Made by a program: the position numbers and the translations under genes | Assembly: GCF_014648775.1 (NCBI RefSeq) | Contig: NZ_BMRT01000009.1 | Span: forward strand, 124,001 to 188,000 | Length of the DNA stretch: 64,000 bases | Direction: 5' to 3' | Source: Streptomyces abikoensis | GTDB lineage: Bacteria; Actinomycetota; Actinomycetes; Streptomycetales; Streptomycetaceae | In this document: positions 50,144 to 58,476 of the stretch, piece by piece | Layout of the letters: each line of letters opens with the position of its first letter | Numbering within the stretch: the first letter of the stretch is position 1 | Notes under the pieces: model-generated | Seen by the model: only the letters and a program-made list of their open reading frames with translations | Told to the model about the DNA's origin: nothing | Database searches by the model: none

Positions 50144-51787
50144 ATGGCACAGACGCAGAGCGCCCAGGGTCCGTCCGACCCTGACGCCAACGGGGGCGGA
50201 ATGCCCGATGTGCCTGAAATGTGGGGTAACGGCGGGCTGGTCGGCGACGGCCGCTACCGGCTGACCCACCGGCTGGGCCGGGGCGGCATGGCGGAGGTCT
50301 TCGCCGCCGAGGACGTACGGCTGGGCCGTACCGTCGCGGTGAAGCTGCTCCGCGCGGATCTCGCCGAGGACCCGGTCTCCAAGGCGCGTTTCACCCGCGA
50401 GGCACAGTCCGTGGCCGGCCTGAACCACCACGCCGTGGTGGCCGTCTACGACTCCGGCGAGGACACCGTCGGCCGCAACGTCGTGCCGTACATCGTCATG
50501 GAGCTGGTCGAGGGCCGCACCATCCGCGACCTCCTGCTCAACGCCGAGGCGCCGCCGCCGGAGCAGGCGCTGATCATCGTGTCCGGGGTGCTGGAGGCGC
50601 TGGCCTACAGCCACCAGCACGGCATCGTGCACCGCGACATCAAGCCCGCCAACGTGATCATCACGAACACGGGCGCGGTCAAGGTCATGGACTTCGGCAT
50701 CGCCCGCGCCCTGCACGGCGCGGCGTCCACCATGACCCAGACCGGCATGGTCATGGGCACGCCCCAGTACCTCTCGCCCGAGCAGGCCCTCGGCAAGACC
50801 GTCGACGCCCGCTCGGACCTCTACGCCACCGGCTGTCTGCTCTACGAACTGCTGGCCCTGCGCCCGCCGTTCACCGGTGAGACCCCGCTGTCGGTGGTCT
50901 ACCAGCACGTCCAGGACACCCCCGTGCCGCCGTCGCAGGTGCAGCCGTCGGTGCCGCCGGAGCTGGACGGGCTCGTCATGCGCTCCCTCGCCAAGGACCC
51001 GGACGACCGGTTCCAGAGCGCGGAGGAGATGCGCGGGCTGGCCCAGTACGCGCTGCAGATGCTGCACGACGCGGGCAGCCACACGGGCCAGTGGAACACC
51101 GGCCCGGTCGACGAGGCCACCGCCGCCACCCAGGTCATGGGCGGCATGGGCCTCGGCGGCGGTGTGGGCGCCACGGCGGCCATGCCGCACTCGCAGCACG
51201 GCAACACCTCGCAGCAGCCGGTGATCCCGCGCCGCCAGGGTGCCGACGACGGCGGTTTCGACGGCTACAACGGCGGTTACAACGGCGGCCGCGGTGGCTC
51301 GGGCGGCGGCAGGGGCAAGACGTGGCTGATCGCCGCGCTCGCGGTGGTCGCGGTCGTGGCGGGCATCGCGTTCGTGGTCAAGGGCATGAACACGGGCACC
51401 ACCGGCAACCACAAGACGAACACCGACAAGGTGTCCACCACCCCCAGCGCGCCGTCGACGCCCAGTGGCAGCGAGAAGCCCAGCAAGAAGCCGTCCAAGG
51501 GTCACACGTCCGACACGAACACCGGCACGGGCAGCGACAGCGGCGACTGGAACGACAACACCTGGGACCGCTCGCGCGAGCCCGCGGACGACTCGACCAA
51601 GCACCCGAGCAAGAAGCCGTCCGGCAATCCGTCGGACAACCCCTCGGGCGGCACGGACCCGTCGACCAACCCGTCCAAGACCCCGGACGACGGGAAGCCG
51701 CCGACCCACACGGCGGACCCGCCGGACAAGGGCACCCCGGGCACCACGAGCCAGGGCGGTGCCAACCAGGGCCCCGTCGGCGGCTGA
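50144..51787 (+). CDS. Ser/Thr protein kinase, transmembrane, with disordered extracellular tail
   Basis: A 547-residue kinase. The catalytic domain (about residues 36-305) has the Gly loop GRGGMA (45-50), Lys67, HRD Asp165, DFG and GTPQYLSPEQ. A Gly/Asn/Tyr-rich linker (about 330-385) and one membrane helix (about 388-410) follow. The extracellular tail of about 135 residues consists of Ser/Thr/Pro/Lys/Asp repeats such as KPSKKPSKG and NPSDNPSGG. No PASTA or other folded sensor is seen, so the tail may contact the cell wall. ATG 50144. Confidence 0.93.
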   Translation: MAQTQSAQGPSDPDANGGGMPDVPEMWGNGGLVGDGRYRLTHRLGRGGMAEVFAAEDVRLGRTVAVKLLRADLAEDPVSKARFTREAQSVAGLNHHAVVAVYDSGEDTVGRNVVPYIVMELVEGRTIRDLLLNAEAPPPEQALIIVSGVLEALAYSHQHGIVHRDIKPANVIITNTGAVKVMDFGIARALHGAASTMTQTGMVMGTPQYLSPEQALGKTVDARSDLYATGCLLYELLALRPPFTGETPLSVVYQHVQDTPVPPSQVQPSVPPELDGLVMRSLAKDPDDRFQSAEEMRGLAQYALQMLHDAGSHTGQWNTGPVDEATAATQVMGGMGLGGGVGATAAMPHSQHGNTSQQPVIPRRQGADDGGFDGYNGGYNGGRGGSGGGRGKTWLIAALAVVAVVAGIAFVVKGMNTGTTGNHKTNTDKVSTTPSAPSTPSGSEKPSKKPSKGHTSDTNTGTGSDSGDWNDNTWDRSREPADDSTKHPSKKPSGNPSDNPSGGTDPSTNPSKTPDDGKPPTHTADPPDKGTPGTTSQGGANQGPVGG

Positions 51788-51799
51788 GCCGACGCGCAC

Positions 51800-51830
51800 G
51801 AGGCCGGACCCCATCGCGGGGTCCGGCCTC
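51800..51830. terminator. Bidirectional terminator after the plus-strand kinase
   Basis: A 13-bp perfect stem, GAGGCCGGACCCC (51800-51812) with 51818-51830, and an ATCGC loop. It starts 13 bases after the kinase stop. Confidence 0.8.
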
Positions 51831-51863
51831 GCGCCGTTCGTGCGCTCGGTCCGCGCAAACGTC

Positions 51864-51932
51864 CGGTCCGTGAAAGCGCCCGGTCCGTGAAAGCACTCGA
51901 TCCGGGAAGCGCCTCAGTCCGTGAAGGCGGCG
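51864..51932 (-). repeat. Degenerate 17-18 bp tandem repeats across the phosphotransferase stop
   Basis: Units at 51864-51880, 51881-51898, 51899-51915 and 51916-51932 share CGGTCCGTGAAAGC-like sequence. The last unit contains the phosphotransferase stop (51914-51916) and final codons, and the others lie downstream of it. Confidence 0.75.
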
Positions 51933-52984
51933 CGCACCGACTCGTACGCGCTCGTCCACCACACCGCCAGCGCCGCCGAGGACGGGAAGCCGGGGTCGGC
52001 GCGGTGGTCGCGCAACTGGTAGCGCCAGCGCAGCATCCAGAAGTCGTTCAGCCGCTCCCACCACACCCGGTGGACGGCGGCGCCGAGCTCCGCCGCGTCC
52101 GCGCCGGTGACCCGGCGGTAGGCGCGCGCGTAGGGGCGTATCTTCGCCAGGTCCAGCGTGCCGTCCGGGCGCAGGAAGAAGATCACCGCGGCCCGTACGG
52201 CCTCCTCGGCGCGCGGCTGGACGCCCAGCCGGTCCCAGTCGACGATCGCGGCGGGCTCGGCGCCCCGGTAGAGCAGGTTGAGCGGGTGGAAGTCGCCGTG
52301 CACCCAGCCCCGGGCGGGGGTGGCGGCGGCGGGCGGGCGCCGGTGGGCGTGCAGCTCCAGCAGCGCGCGGCGCTCGACGAGGCGGTGCTCGGCCAGTTCG
52401 TCGAAGGAGTCGCGGGGGCGGCTGCCCTCCCCCTGGCGGACCAGGCCCAGGAGCTCCTCGATCAGCGCGAAGGTGTCCTCGGGGTCGGCCGCCGCGTCCG
52501 GGGCCGCTCCGGCGCCCTGGAAGGCCCTCTCAGGGCCTTCCATGACCTGCTCCAAGGTTTTGTGCACCCGGCCCAGCAGCGCGCCCAGACGGCGCGACTG
52601 GGCGGCCGTGAGCTCGCCCCCGTCCCGGTGCCGGCCCTCGATCCACGGGTGCAGCGCGTAGCAGCGGCCGCCGACGACCACGACGGTCTCGCCGGCGGCG
52701 GCCGCCACGGGCGGGGCGACGGGCAGGCCGAGCGCGCCCAGCCGGCGGGTGGCCTCGTGCTGGCGGGCGATGGCGTCCCGGTCGCCGTCCAGGTGGTGCT
52801 TGAGGAAGAAGCGGCCGCGCGTGGTGGTGAGCCGGTAGCCGCGGTTGAGCAGGCCCTCGGTCAGCGTGTCGCAGGTGACGGGCTCGCCGGCCCTGTCGTA
52901 GCGGCGCAGCAGGGCGCGCAGGGTGCCGGTGTCGGGTCCGGTGTCGGCTGGGGCATCGGCATAGGTGACAAGTGAGCGCGGCAC
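51914..52984 (-). CDS. Aminoglycoside phosphotransferase (APH)-family kinase
   Basis: A 356-residue small-molecule or fructosamine-like kinase with the APH fold. The catalytic loop is VHGDFHPLNLL and the metal motif is AIVDWDRL. N-terminal lobe motifs include GRFFLKHHLDGD (nucleotide Lys) and YALHPWIEGRHR. The substrate is unknown; the family includes homoserine kinase, choline kinase and aminoglycoside enzymes, and this one does not closely resemble any known resistance enzyme by eye. Start ATG 52984. Tandem repeats cross its stop. Confidence 0.85.
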   Translation of the reverse strand: MPRSLVTYADAPADTGPDTGTLRALLRRYDRAGEPVTCDTLTEGLLNRGYRLTTTRGRFFLKHHLDGDRDAIARQHEATRRLGALGLPVAPPVAAAAGETVVVVGGRCYALHPWIEGRHRDGGELTAAQSRRLGALLGRVHKTLEQVMEGPERAFQGAGAAPDAAADPEDTFALIEELLGLVRQGEGSRPRDSFDELAEHRLVERRALLELHAHRRPPAAATPARGWVHGDFHPLNLLYRGAEPAAIVDWDRLGVQPRAEEAVRAAVIFFLRPDGTLDLAKIRPYARAYRRVTGADAAELGAAVHRVWWERLNDFWMLRWRYQLRDHRADPGFPSSAALAVWWTSAYESVRAAFTD

Positions 52985-52999
52985 GCCCCAAATGTTAGT

Positions 53000-53449
53000 T
53001 CACGCTGAGTGCGCGGGCCGTCGCGCGGGTACGCCCTCGAGGTGGTGCAGCGTGATGAACTGAGGTTCTATGCACAGGTATTCGGGAACGAAGGGCGCGT
53101 CGTCGGCGGAGTGGGGGGCGCGGCCGAACAGCCGGAGCTCCTCCGGGCCGGGTACGAAGATCCGCGCCGTGCCGACGAACTGGACGGTCCAGACGGATTC
53201 GTCGCCCTCCTCGCGGTCGGCGAGGTTGTCGGCGCCGTACGCCACGACGCTGCCGTCACAGGCCTGGGCGTAGCCGAAGCCGCCGTGCAGCCGCATGAGG
53301 ACCTTGCCGTCGACGACGACGTGGCGGGCGACGGTGACGAAGGGCAGGGCGCGCATGCTCACCGAGACCCTGCCGTAGGGCGTGCGGGAGAGCAGTTCGA
53401 GCGCGCGGTACTCGTCCGCTCGGTATCCGTCGTGGGGCGCGGTTGGCAT
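53000..53449 (-). CDS. Pyridoxamine 5'-phosphate oxidase-like (PNPOx-like) protein
   Basis: A 149-residue split-barrel flavin- or F420-binding family protein. The fold is seen in GRVSVSMRALPFVTVARHVVVDGKVLMRLHGGFG and in SVWTVQFVGTARIFVPGPEEL. Actinobacterial members often bind F420 or heme derivatives. ATG 53449 starts the family-like sequence; GTG 53494 is in frame. A DosR-type palindrome (53509-53524) lies 59 bp upstream. Mycobacterial DosR regulons include PNPOx-like genes, so this may be a hypoxia- or NO-induced gene. Confidence 0.82.
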   Translation of the reverse strand: MPTAPHDGYRADEYRALELLSRTPYGRVSVSMRALPFVTVARHVVVDGKVLMRLHGGFGYAQACDGSVVAYGADNLADREEGDESVWTVQFVGTARIFVPGPEELRLFGRAPHSADDAPFVPEYLCIEPQFITLHHLEGVPARRPAHSA

Positions 53450-53508
53450 GGGCACCACTCTGCCCTGCCGTCGCCCGCGTCTCGTAGGGGCCACCCGCCC
53501 CGGATGTC

Positions 53509-53524
53509 CGGGACCTAGGTCCCG
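53509..53524 (-). promoter_or_regulatory. DosR/DevR-type box upstream of the PNPOx-like gene
   Basis: CGGGACCTAGGTCCCG is a perfect 16-bp palindrome with the core GGGAC-n4-GTCCC of the mycobacterial DosR box. It is 59 bp upstream of the PNPOx-like start and 26 bp downstream of the response regulator stop, on the same strand as both. Confidence 0.65.
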
Positions 53525-53550
53525 TCGTTCGCGGCCAGCCGGGCCGCTCG

Positions 53551-54210
53551 CTAGCGCTTCTCCGCCTGGAGCCGGGCCACAAAGGCGGCGGCCTGGGAGC
53601 GGCGCTCCATGCCCAGCTTGGAGAGCAGGCTGGAGACGTAGTTCTTGATGGTCTTCTCGGCCAGGTGCAGCCGTTCGCCGATGGCGCGGTTGGTCAGGCC
53701 CTCGCCGATCAGGTCGAGGATGCGGCGCTCCTGGTCGGTGAGGGAGGCGAGCCGGTCGTCGCCCCGGGAGCTCCTGCCGTCGCGCAGCCGCTCCAGGACG
53801 CGCGCGGTGGCCACGGGATCGAGCAGGGATTTGCCGGCCGCCACGTCGCGCACGGCGGAGAGGAGCTCATTGCCGCGGATCGCCTTGAGGACATAGCCCG
53901 CCGCGCCCGCCATGATGGCGTCGAAGAGTGCCTCGTCGTCCGCGTACGAGGTGAGCATCAGGCATTTGATGTTTTCGTCCTGCGAACGGATCTCACGGCA
54001 TACTTCTACTCCGCTGCCATCCGGAAGACGAACGTCCAGTACGGCGACGTCCGGTCTGGTGGCGGGAATGCGCGTCAGCGCGTCCGCGGCGGTTCCGGCC
54101 TCGCCCACGACTTCGATGTCCGGCTCCCCGGCGAGCATCTCGTGGACGCCGCGACGTACGACTTCATGGTCGTCAAGCAGAAATACCGTGATTTTTCCTT
54201 GTTCGCGCAC
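53551..54210 (-). CDS. devR: NarL/LuxR-type response regulator, DevR/DosR-like
   Basis: A 219-residue response regulator. The receiver domain has phospho-acceptor Asp59 in VAVLDVRLPDG, acidic DD (13-14), LTSYADDEA and Lys in YVLKAI. The C-terminal LuxR-type HTH has LTDQERRILDLIGEGLTNRAIGER and the recognition helix EKTIKNYVSSLLSKLGMERR. This helix is almost identical to that of mycobacterial DosR/DevR. No histidine kinase gene is adjacent, so it is an orphan here. The start is GTG 54210. An orphan regulator at the same place in S. coelicolor is known to be phosphorylated by a distant kinase. Confidence 0.9.
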   Translation of the reverse strand: MREQGKITVFLLDDHEVVRRGVHEMLAGEPDIEVVGEAGTAADALTRIPATRPDVAVLDVRLPDGSGVEVCREIRSQDENIKCLMLTSYADDEALFDAIMAGAAGYVLKAIRGNELLSAVRDVAAGKSLLDPVATARVLERLRDGRSSRGDDRLASLTDQERRILDLIGEGLTNRAIGERLHLAEKTIKNYVSSLLSKLGMERRSQAAAFVARLQAEKR

Positions 54211-54574
54211 GGTGCCAGTCTCGCACGTCAAGTCTTCCCCCGCCCTTGTCCGGCGGGATAACGTGCCCCCGTTCCGACGGCGGTTCGCAAGGCGCTGACC
54301 AGTGGATTGGCACTTCCATTGGCCCGGCTTTCTCGATTTACTTGGATTTCCAAGCAAAATCGCAGGTCAGGCGGGGTTTCGCAGGAATGCCTCGCACTGG
54401 GTAACGTGCTTATTGCAGGCCATTCGCCGGGGCAACCTGTCACGCCCGGTTCCGGCCTCGGCACACCCACCCCGTGTGCCGTCGGGGATCGAGCGAGCCT
54501 CTTCCCGCCTCACGGCGGGGAGACCCCCTCTGGCCGCCGGCGACCCCGGGGGCCGGACAGACGGAGGAGCACAC
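54211..54574. other. Divergent region between response regulator and second bkdA
   Basis: A 364-base spacer. It contains the AT-rich inverted repeat CTTGGA-TT-TCCAAG (54341-54354), which extends to TTT-n-CTTGGA and TCCAAG-n-AAA, and a direct repeat TCGCAGG at 54360-54366 and 54379-54385 (19 bp apart). ACGGAGGAG precedes the bkdA start. I see no gene in it. Confidence 0.5.
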
Positions 54575-55720
54575 GTGACCGTGGACAGCACTGCCGCGCG
54601 CAAGTCGCGACGCAGCGGCGGCAAGCGCGCCGTGGCCAAGAAGGCCACCGGCGAGCCCGAGCTCGTACAGCTGCTGACGCCGGAAGGCGAGCGGGTCGAG
54701 CACCCGGACTACTCCATCGACCTGTCGCCCGAGGAACTGCGGGGCCTGTACCGGGACATGGTGCTGACCCGCCGCTTCGACGGCGAGGCGACGACCCTGC
54801 AGCGGCAGGGCGAACTGGGCCTGTGGGCCTCGCTGCTGGGCCAGGAGGCCGCGCAGATCGGCTCCGGCCGGGCCACCCGCGACGACGACTACGTCTTCCC
54901 GACCTACCGCGAGCACGGCGTCGCCTGGTGCCGCGGGGTCGACCCCACGAACCTGCTGGGCATGTTCCGCGGCGTGAACCACGGTGGCTGGGACCCCAAC
55001 GAGAACAACTTCCACCTCTACACGATCGTCATCGGCTCCCAGGCGCTCCACGCCACCGGCTACGCCATGGGCGTCGCCAAGGACGGTGCGGACTCCGCCG
55101 TGATCGCCTACTTCGGCGACGGCGCCTCCAGCCAGGGCGACGTGGCCGAGGCCTTCACCTTCGCCGCCGTCTACAACGCGCCGGTGGTCTTCTTCTGCCA
55201 GAACAATCAGTGGGCCATCTCCGAGCCCACCGAGAAGCAGACCCGCGTCCCGCTCTACCAGCGCGCCCAGGGCTACGGCTTCCCCGGCGTCCGGGTCGAC
55301 GGCAACGACGTGCTGGCCGTCCTGGCCGTCACCAAGGCCGCCCTGGACCGCGCCCGCACCGGCGAGGGCCCGATGCTGATCGAGGCGTTCACCTACCGCA
55401 TGGGCGCCCACACCACCTCCGACGACCCCACCCGCTACCGCCGCGACGAGGAGCGGGAGCTGTGGGAGGCGAAGGACCCGATCCTGCGCCTGCGCGCCCA
55501 CCTGGAGCGCGAGGGCCTCGCCGACGAGGCGTTCTTCGCCGGCCTGGAGACCGAGAGCGACGCGCTCGCCAAGCGGGTCCGCGACACCGTGCGCGCCATG
55601 CCCGACCCCGACCACATGGCGATGTTCGAGCACACCTACGCCGACGGCCACGCGCTGGTCGACGAGGAGCGCGCCCAGTTCGCCGCGTACCAGGCTTCGT
55701 TCGCAGAGGAGACCAACTAG
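54575..55720 (+). CDS. bkdA: Branched-chain 2-oxoacid dehydrogenase E1 alpha subunit (second copy)
   Basis: A 381-residue E1 alpha subunit. The ThDP motif is GDGASSQGDVAEAFTFAAVY ending in NN (CQNNQ), and the conserved loop is RMGAHTTSDDPTRYRRDEE. The N-terminal 25 residues are Lys/Arg-rich. The start is GTG 54575 with ACGGAGGAG upstream. It differs from the first copy in N-terminus and surface loops. The rest of the complex follows immediately. Confidence 0.94.
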   Translation: MTVDSTAARKSRRSGGKRAVAKKATGEPELVQLLTPEGERVEHPDYSIDLSPEELRGLYRDMVLTRRFDGEATTLQRQGELGLWASLLGQEAAQIGSGRATRDDDYVFPTYREHGVAWCRGVDPTNLLGMFRGVNHGGWDPNENNFHLYTIVIGSQALHATGYAMGVAKDGADSAVIAYFGDGASSQGDVAEAFTFAAVYNAPVVFFCQNNQWAISEPTEKQTRVPLYQRAQGYGFPGVRVDGNDVLAVLAVTKAALDRARTGEGPMLIEAFTYRMGAHTTSDDPTRYRRDEERELWEAKDPILRLRAHLEREGLADEAFFAGLETESDALAKRVRDTVRAMPDPDHMAMFEHTYADGHALVDEERAQFAAYQASFAEETN

Positions 55721-55722
55721 CC

Positions 55723-56703
55723 ATGAGCGTCGAGAAGCTCACGATCGCCAAGGCGATCAACGCCTCCCTGCGGACCGCCCTGGAGACCGACCCCAAGGTC
55801 CTGATCATGGGTGAGGACGTCGGCAAGCTCGGCGGCGTCTTCCGGGTCACCGACGGCCTCCAGAAGGACTTCGGCGAGGACCGCGTCATCGACACGCCGC
55901 TGGCGGAGTCCGGCATCGTCGGCACCGCGATCGGCATGGCGCTGCGCGGCTACCGGCCGGTGGTGGAGATCCAGTTCGACGGTTTCGTCTTCCCGGCGTA
56001 CGACCAGATCGTCACGCAGCTGGCGAAGATGCACGCCCGCGCGCTCGGCAAGATCAAGCTGCCCGTCGTCATCCGCATCCCCTACGGCGGTGCGATCGGC
56101 GCGGTGGAGCACCACAGCGAGTCGCCGGAGTCGCTGTTCGCGCACGTGGCCGGTCTGAAGATCGTGTCGCCGTCGAACTCCGCCGACGCCTACTGGATGA
56201 TGCAGCAGGCCATCCAGAGCGACGACCCGGTCATCTACTTCGAGCCCAAGCGGCGCTACCACGACCGCTCCGAGGTCGACACGGCCGCGATCCCCGGTCC
56301 GCTGCACGCCGCGCGCACGGTCCGCGAGGGCACGGACCTGACGCTGGTGGCCTACGGCCCGATGGTCAAGACGTGTCTGGAGGCCGCCGCGGCGGCCGCG
56401 GAGGAGGGCAAGTCGCTGGAGGTCGTGGACCTCCGGTCGATCTCGCCCATCGACTTCGACGCGATCCAGCGTTCGGTGGAGAAGACCCGCCGGCTGGTCG
56501 TCGTCCACGAGGCGCCCGTCTTCTTCGGCTCGGGCGCCGAGATCGCCGCCCGGATCACCGAGCGCTGCTTCTACCACCTGGAGGCCCCCGTCCTGCGGGT
56601 CGGCGGCTACCACGCCCCCTACCCGCCGTCCCGGCTGGAGGACGAGTACCTGCCGGGCCTGGACCGTGTGCTCGACTCCGTCGACCGCGCGCTGGCGTAC
56701 TAG
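55723..56703 (+). CDS. bkdB: Branched-chain 2-oxoacid dehydrogenase E1 beta subunit (second copy)
   Basis: A 326-residue E1 beta subunit. Motifs are MGEDVGKLGGVFRVT, PLAESGIVGTAIGMALRGYRP, IQFDGFVFPAYDQIVTQLAK, PYGGAIGAVEHHSESPES and the C-terminus VGGYHAPYPPSRLEDEYLPG. It begins two bases after the bkdA stop. The overall match to the first copy (39107) is clear. Confidence 0.95.
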   Translation: MSVEKLTIAKAINASLRTALETDPKVLIMGEDVGKLGGVFRVTDGLQKDFGEDRVIDTPLAESGIVGTAIGMALRGYRPVVEIQFDGFVFPAYDQIVTQLAKMHARALGKIKLPVVIRIPYGGAIGAVEHHSESPESLFAHVAGLKIVSPSNSADAYWMMQQAIQSDDPVIYFEPKRRYHDRSEVDTAAIPGPLHAARTVREGTDLTLVAYGPMVKTCLEAAAAAAEEGKSLEVVDLRSISPIDFDAIQRSVEKTRRLVVVHEAPVFFGSGAEIAARITERCFYHLEAPVLRVGGYHAPYPPSRLEDEYLPGLDRVLDSVDRALAY

Positions 56704-56718
56704 GGACGAGGAAGAGTC

Positions 56719-58185
56719 GTGACGATGACCGCTAACACCCAGCGCTTCCGTGAGTTCAAGATGCCGGACGTCGGCGAGGGACTCACCGAGGCCGAGATCC
56801 TCAAGTGGTACGTGAACGTCGGCGACACGGTCGCCGACGGACAGGTGGTCTGCGAGGTCGAGACCGCCAAGGCGGCCGTGGAGCTGCCGATCCCGTTCGA
56901 CGGCGTGGTGCACGAGCTGCGCTTCGGCGAGGGCACGACGGTGGACGTCGGCCAGGTGATCATCTCGGTGGACACCCAGCCCGGCGCGGGGCCCGCGGAG
57001 GAGGCCCCGGCGGCGGCCCCGGCCGCCACCGAGGAGCCCGAGCCGGAGCAGCAGGGCCGCCAGGCCGTGCTGGTCGGCTACGGCGCCGCCCCGTCCTCGA
57101 CCAAGCGCCGGCCGCGCAAGGCGCCCGCCGCCGCGCCGGGCACGACCGTCGCCGCCGCGATCCAGGCCGAGCTCAACGGGCACGCGGCCGCCCCCGCCGC
57201 TCCCGTCGCCCCGGCCGCACCGGAGCCCGCTCCGGCGGCCGCCCCGGTGGCCGCCGCGCCCGCGTCGCCCGTTGGTGCCCGTCCGCTGGCCAAACCTCCG
57301 GTGCGCAAGCTCGCCAAGGACCTCGGCGTCGATCTGGCCGCGGTCGTGCCGACCGGCCCCGGCGGGGTCGTCACCCGGGAGGACGTCCACGCCGCGCTGA
57401 CCGCCACGACCGAGGCCGTCGCCGAGCCGGCCGCCGCGGAGGCCGTGGCCCCCGCCGCCGTCGCCGCGCCCGCCGCGAGCGGCGCGCGGGAGACCCGGAT
57501 CCCCGTCAAGGGCGTCCGCAAGGTCACCGCCCAGGCGATGGTCGCCAGCGCCTTCACCGCGCCGCACGTCACGGAGTTCGTCACCGTCGACGTCACCCGC
57601 ACGATGAAGCTCGTCCAGAAGCTCAAGGCCGACCCCGACATGGCCGGTCTGCGCGTCAACCCGCTGCTGCTGGTCGCCAAGGCCCTGCTCGTGGCGGTCA
57701 AGCGCAACCCGGACGTCAACGCGGCCTGGGACGAGGCGAACCAGGAGATCGTCCTCAAGCACTACGTCAACCTGGGCATCGCGGCGGCGACGCCGCGCGG
57801 GCTGATCGTGCCGAACATCAAGGACGCGCAGGAAAAGACGCTCCCGGAGCTCTCGCGTTCGCTGTCCGACCTCGTGGCCACCGCGCGCGAGGGGAAGACG
57901 TCCCCGGCGGACATGTCCGGCGGCACCATCACCATCACCAACGTCGGCGTCTTCGGCGTCGACACCGGTACGCCCATCCTCAACCCGGGCGAGTCCGCGA
58001 TCCTGGCCTTCGGCGCGGTCAAGCTCCAGCCGTGGGTCCACAAGGGCAAGGTCAAGCCGCGTCATGTCACCACGCTGGCGCTCTCCTTCGACCACCGCCT
58101 GATCGACGGCGAGCTCGGCTCCCGCTTCCTCGCGGACATCGCCGCCGTCCTGGAGGACCCCAAGCGCCTGATCACCTGGGCGTGA
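56719..58185 (+). CDS. bkdC: Branched-chain 2-oxoacid dehydrogenase E2 (second copy)
   Basis: A 488-residue dihydrolipoyl acyltransferase. The lipoyl domain has Lys51 in VETAKAAVE. The Ala/Pro linkers are longer than in the first copy. The E3-binding domain has RKLAKDLGVDLAAVVPTGPGG, and the C-terminal catalytic domain has His459 and Asp in FDHRLIDGE. The start is GTG 56719 or ATG 56725. A small hairpin (58194-58221) and a large one (58294-58367) follow. Confidence 0.94.
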   Translation: MTMTANTQRFREFKMPDVGEGLTEAEILKWYVNVGDTVADGQVVCEVETAKAAVELPIPFDGVVHELRFGEGTTVDVGQVIISVDTQPGAGPAEEAPAAAPAATEEPEPEQQGRQAVLVGYGAAPSSTKRRPRKAPAAAPGTTVAAAIQAELNGHAAAPAAPVAPAAPEPAPAAAPVAAAPASPVGARPLAKPPVRKLAKDLGVDLAAVVPTGPGGVVTREDVHAALTATTEAVAEPAAAEAVAPAAVAAPAASGARETRIPVKGVRKVTAQAMVASAFTAPHVTEFVTVDVTRTMKLVQKLKADPDMAGLRVNPLLLVAKALLVAVKRNPDVNAAWDEANQEIVLKHYVNLGIAAATPRGLIVPNIKDAQEKTLPELSRSLSDLVATAREGKTSPADMSGGTITITNVGVFGVDTGTPILNPGESAILAFGAVKLQPWVHKGKVKPRHVTTLALSFDHRLIDGELGSRFLADIAAVLEDPKRLITWA

Positions 58186-58193
58186 CCGGACCG

Positions 58194-58221
58194 TCTCCGG
58201 AACCACACGGGCTTCCGGAGA
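58194..58221 (+). terminator. Hairpin after the second bkd cluster
   Basis: A 9-bp stem, TCTCCGGAA (58194-58202) with 58213-58221, and a 10-nt loop. It starts nine bases after the bkdC stop. Confidence 0.55.
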
Positions 58222-58293
58222 TGCATTCATAGGCCATATAAAACCGGCTCGGCGGTCCGGAAAACGGGCGGAAGGGCCGAGAGGCCACGTACA

Positions 58294-58367
58294 GGACAGA
58301 GGGCCCGGACGCTCTCTCCTCACCCCCCTCCAGTGAGGAGAGAGCATGGCGTCCGGGCCCTCTGTCC
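58294..58367. terminator. Large 30-bp inverted repeat with a 4-nt bulge
   Basis: The left arm is 58294-58323 and the right arm is 58333-58367. They pair over 30 bases with a 4-nt bulge ATGG at 58346-58349, and the loop is 9 nt. The right arm starts with GTGAGGAGAGAGC, whose GAGGAG resembles a ribosome site before an ATG at 58346. It can act as a strong terminator or as RNA structure. Confidence 0.65.
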
Positions 58368-58443
58368 GTGTGCGGAGCGGCCTCGGGGCACCACCCCGGC
58401 AGAGGGTGGAATGGCCCGTGCTGGGCAATTTACTTAAGATTGA

Positions 58444-58462
58444 CCGACACTTGCACTGTCGG
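58444..58462. promoter_or_regulatory. Inverted repeat just upstream of the MmyB-type regulator
   Basis: CCGACA (58444-58449) and TGTCGG (58457-58462) are 7 bases apart and end 14 bases before the start codon. This is a likely operator for autoregulation. Confidence 0.45.
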
Positions 58463-58476
58463 ATTGGGAGGCCGCT

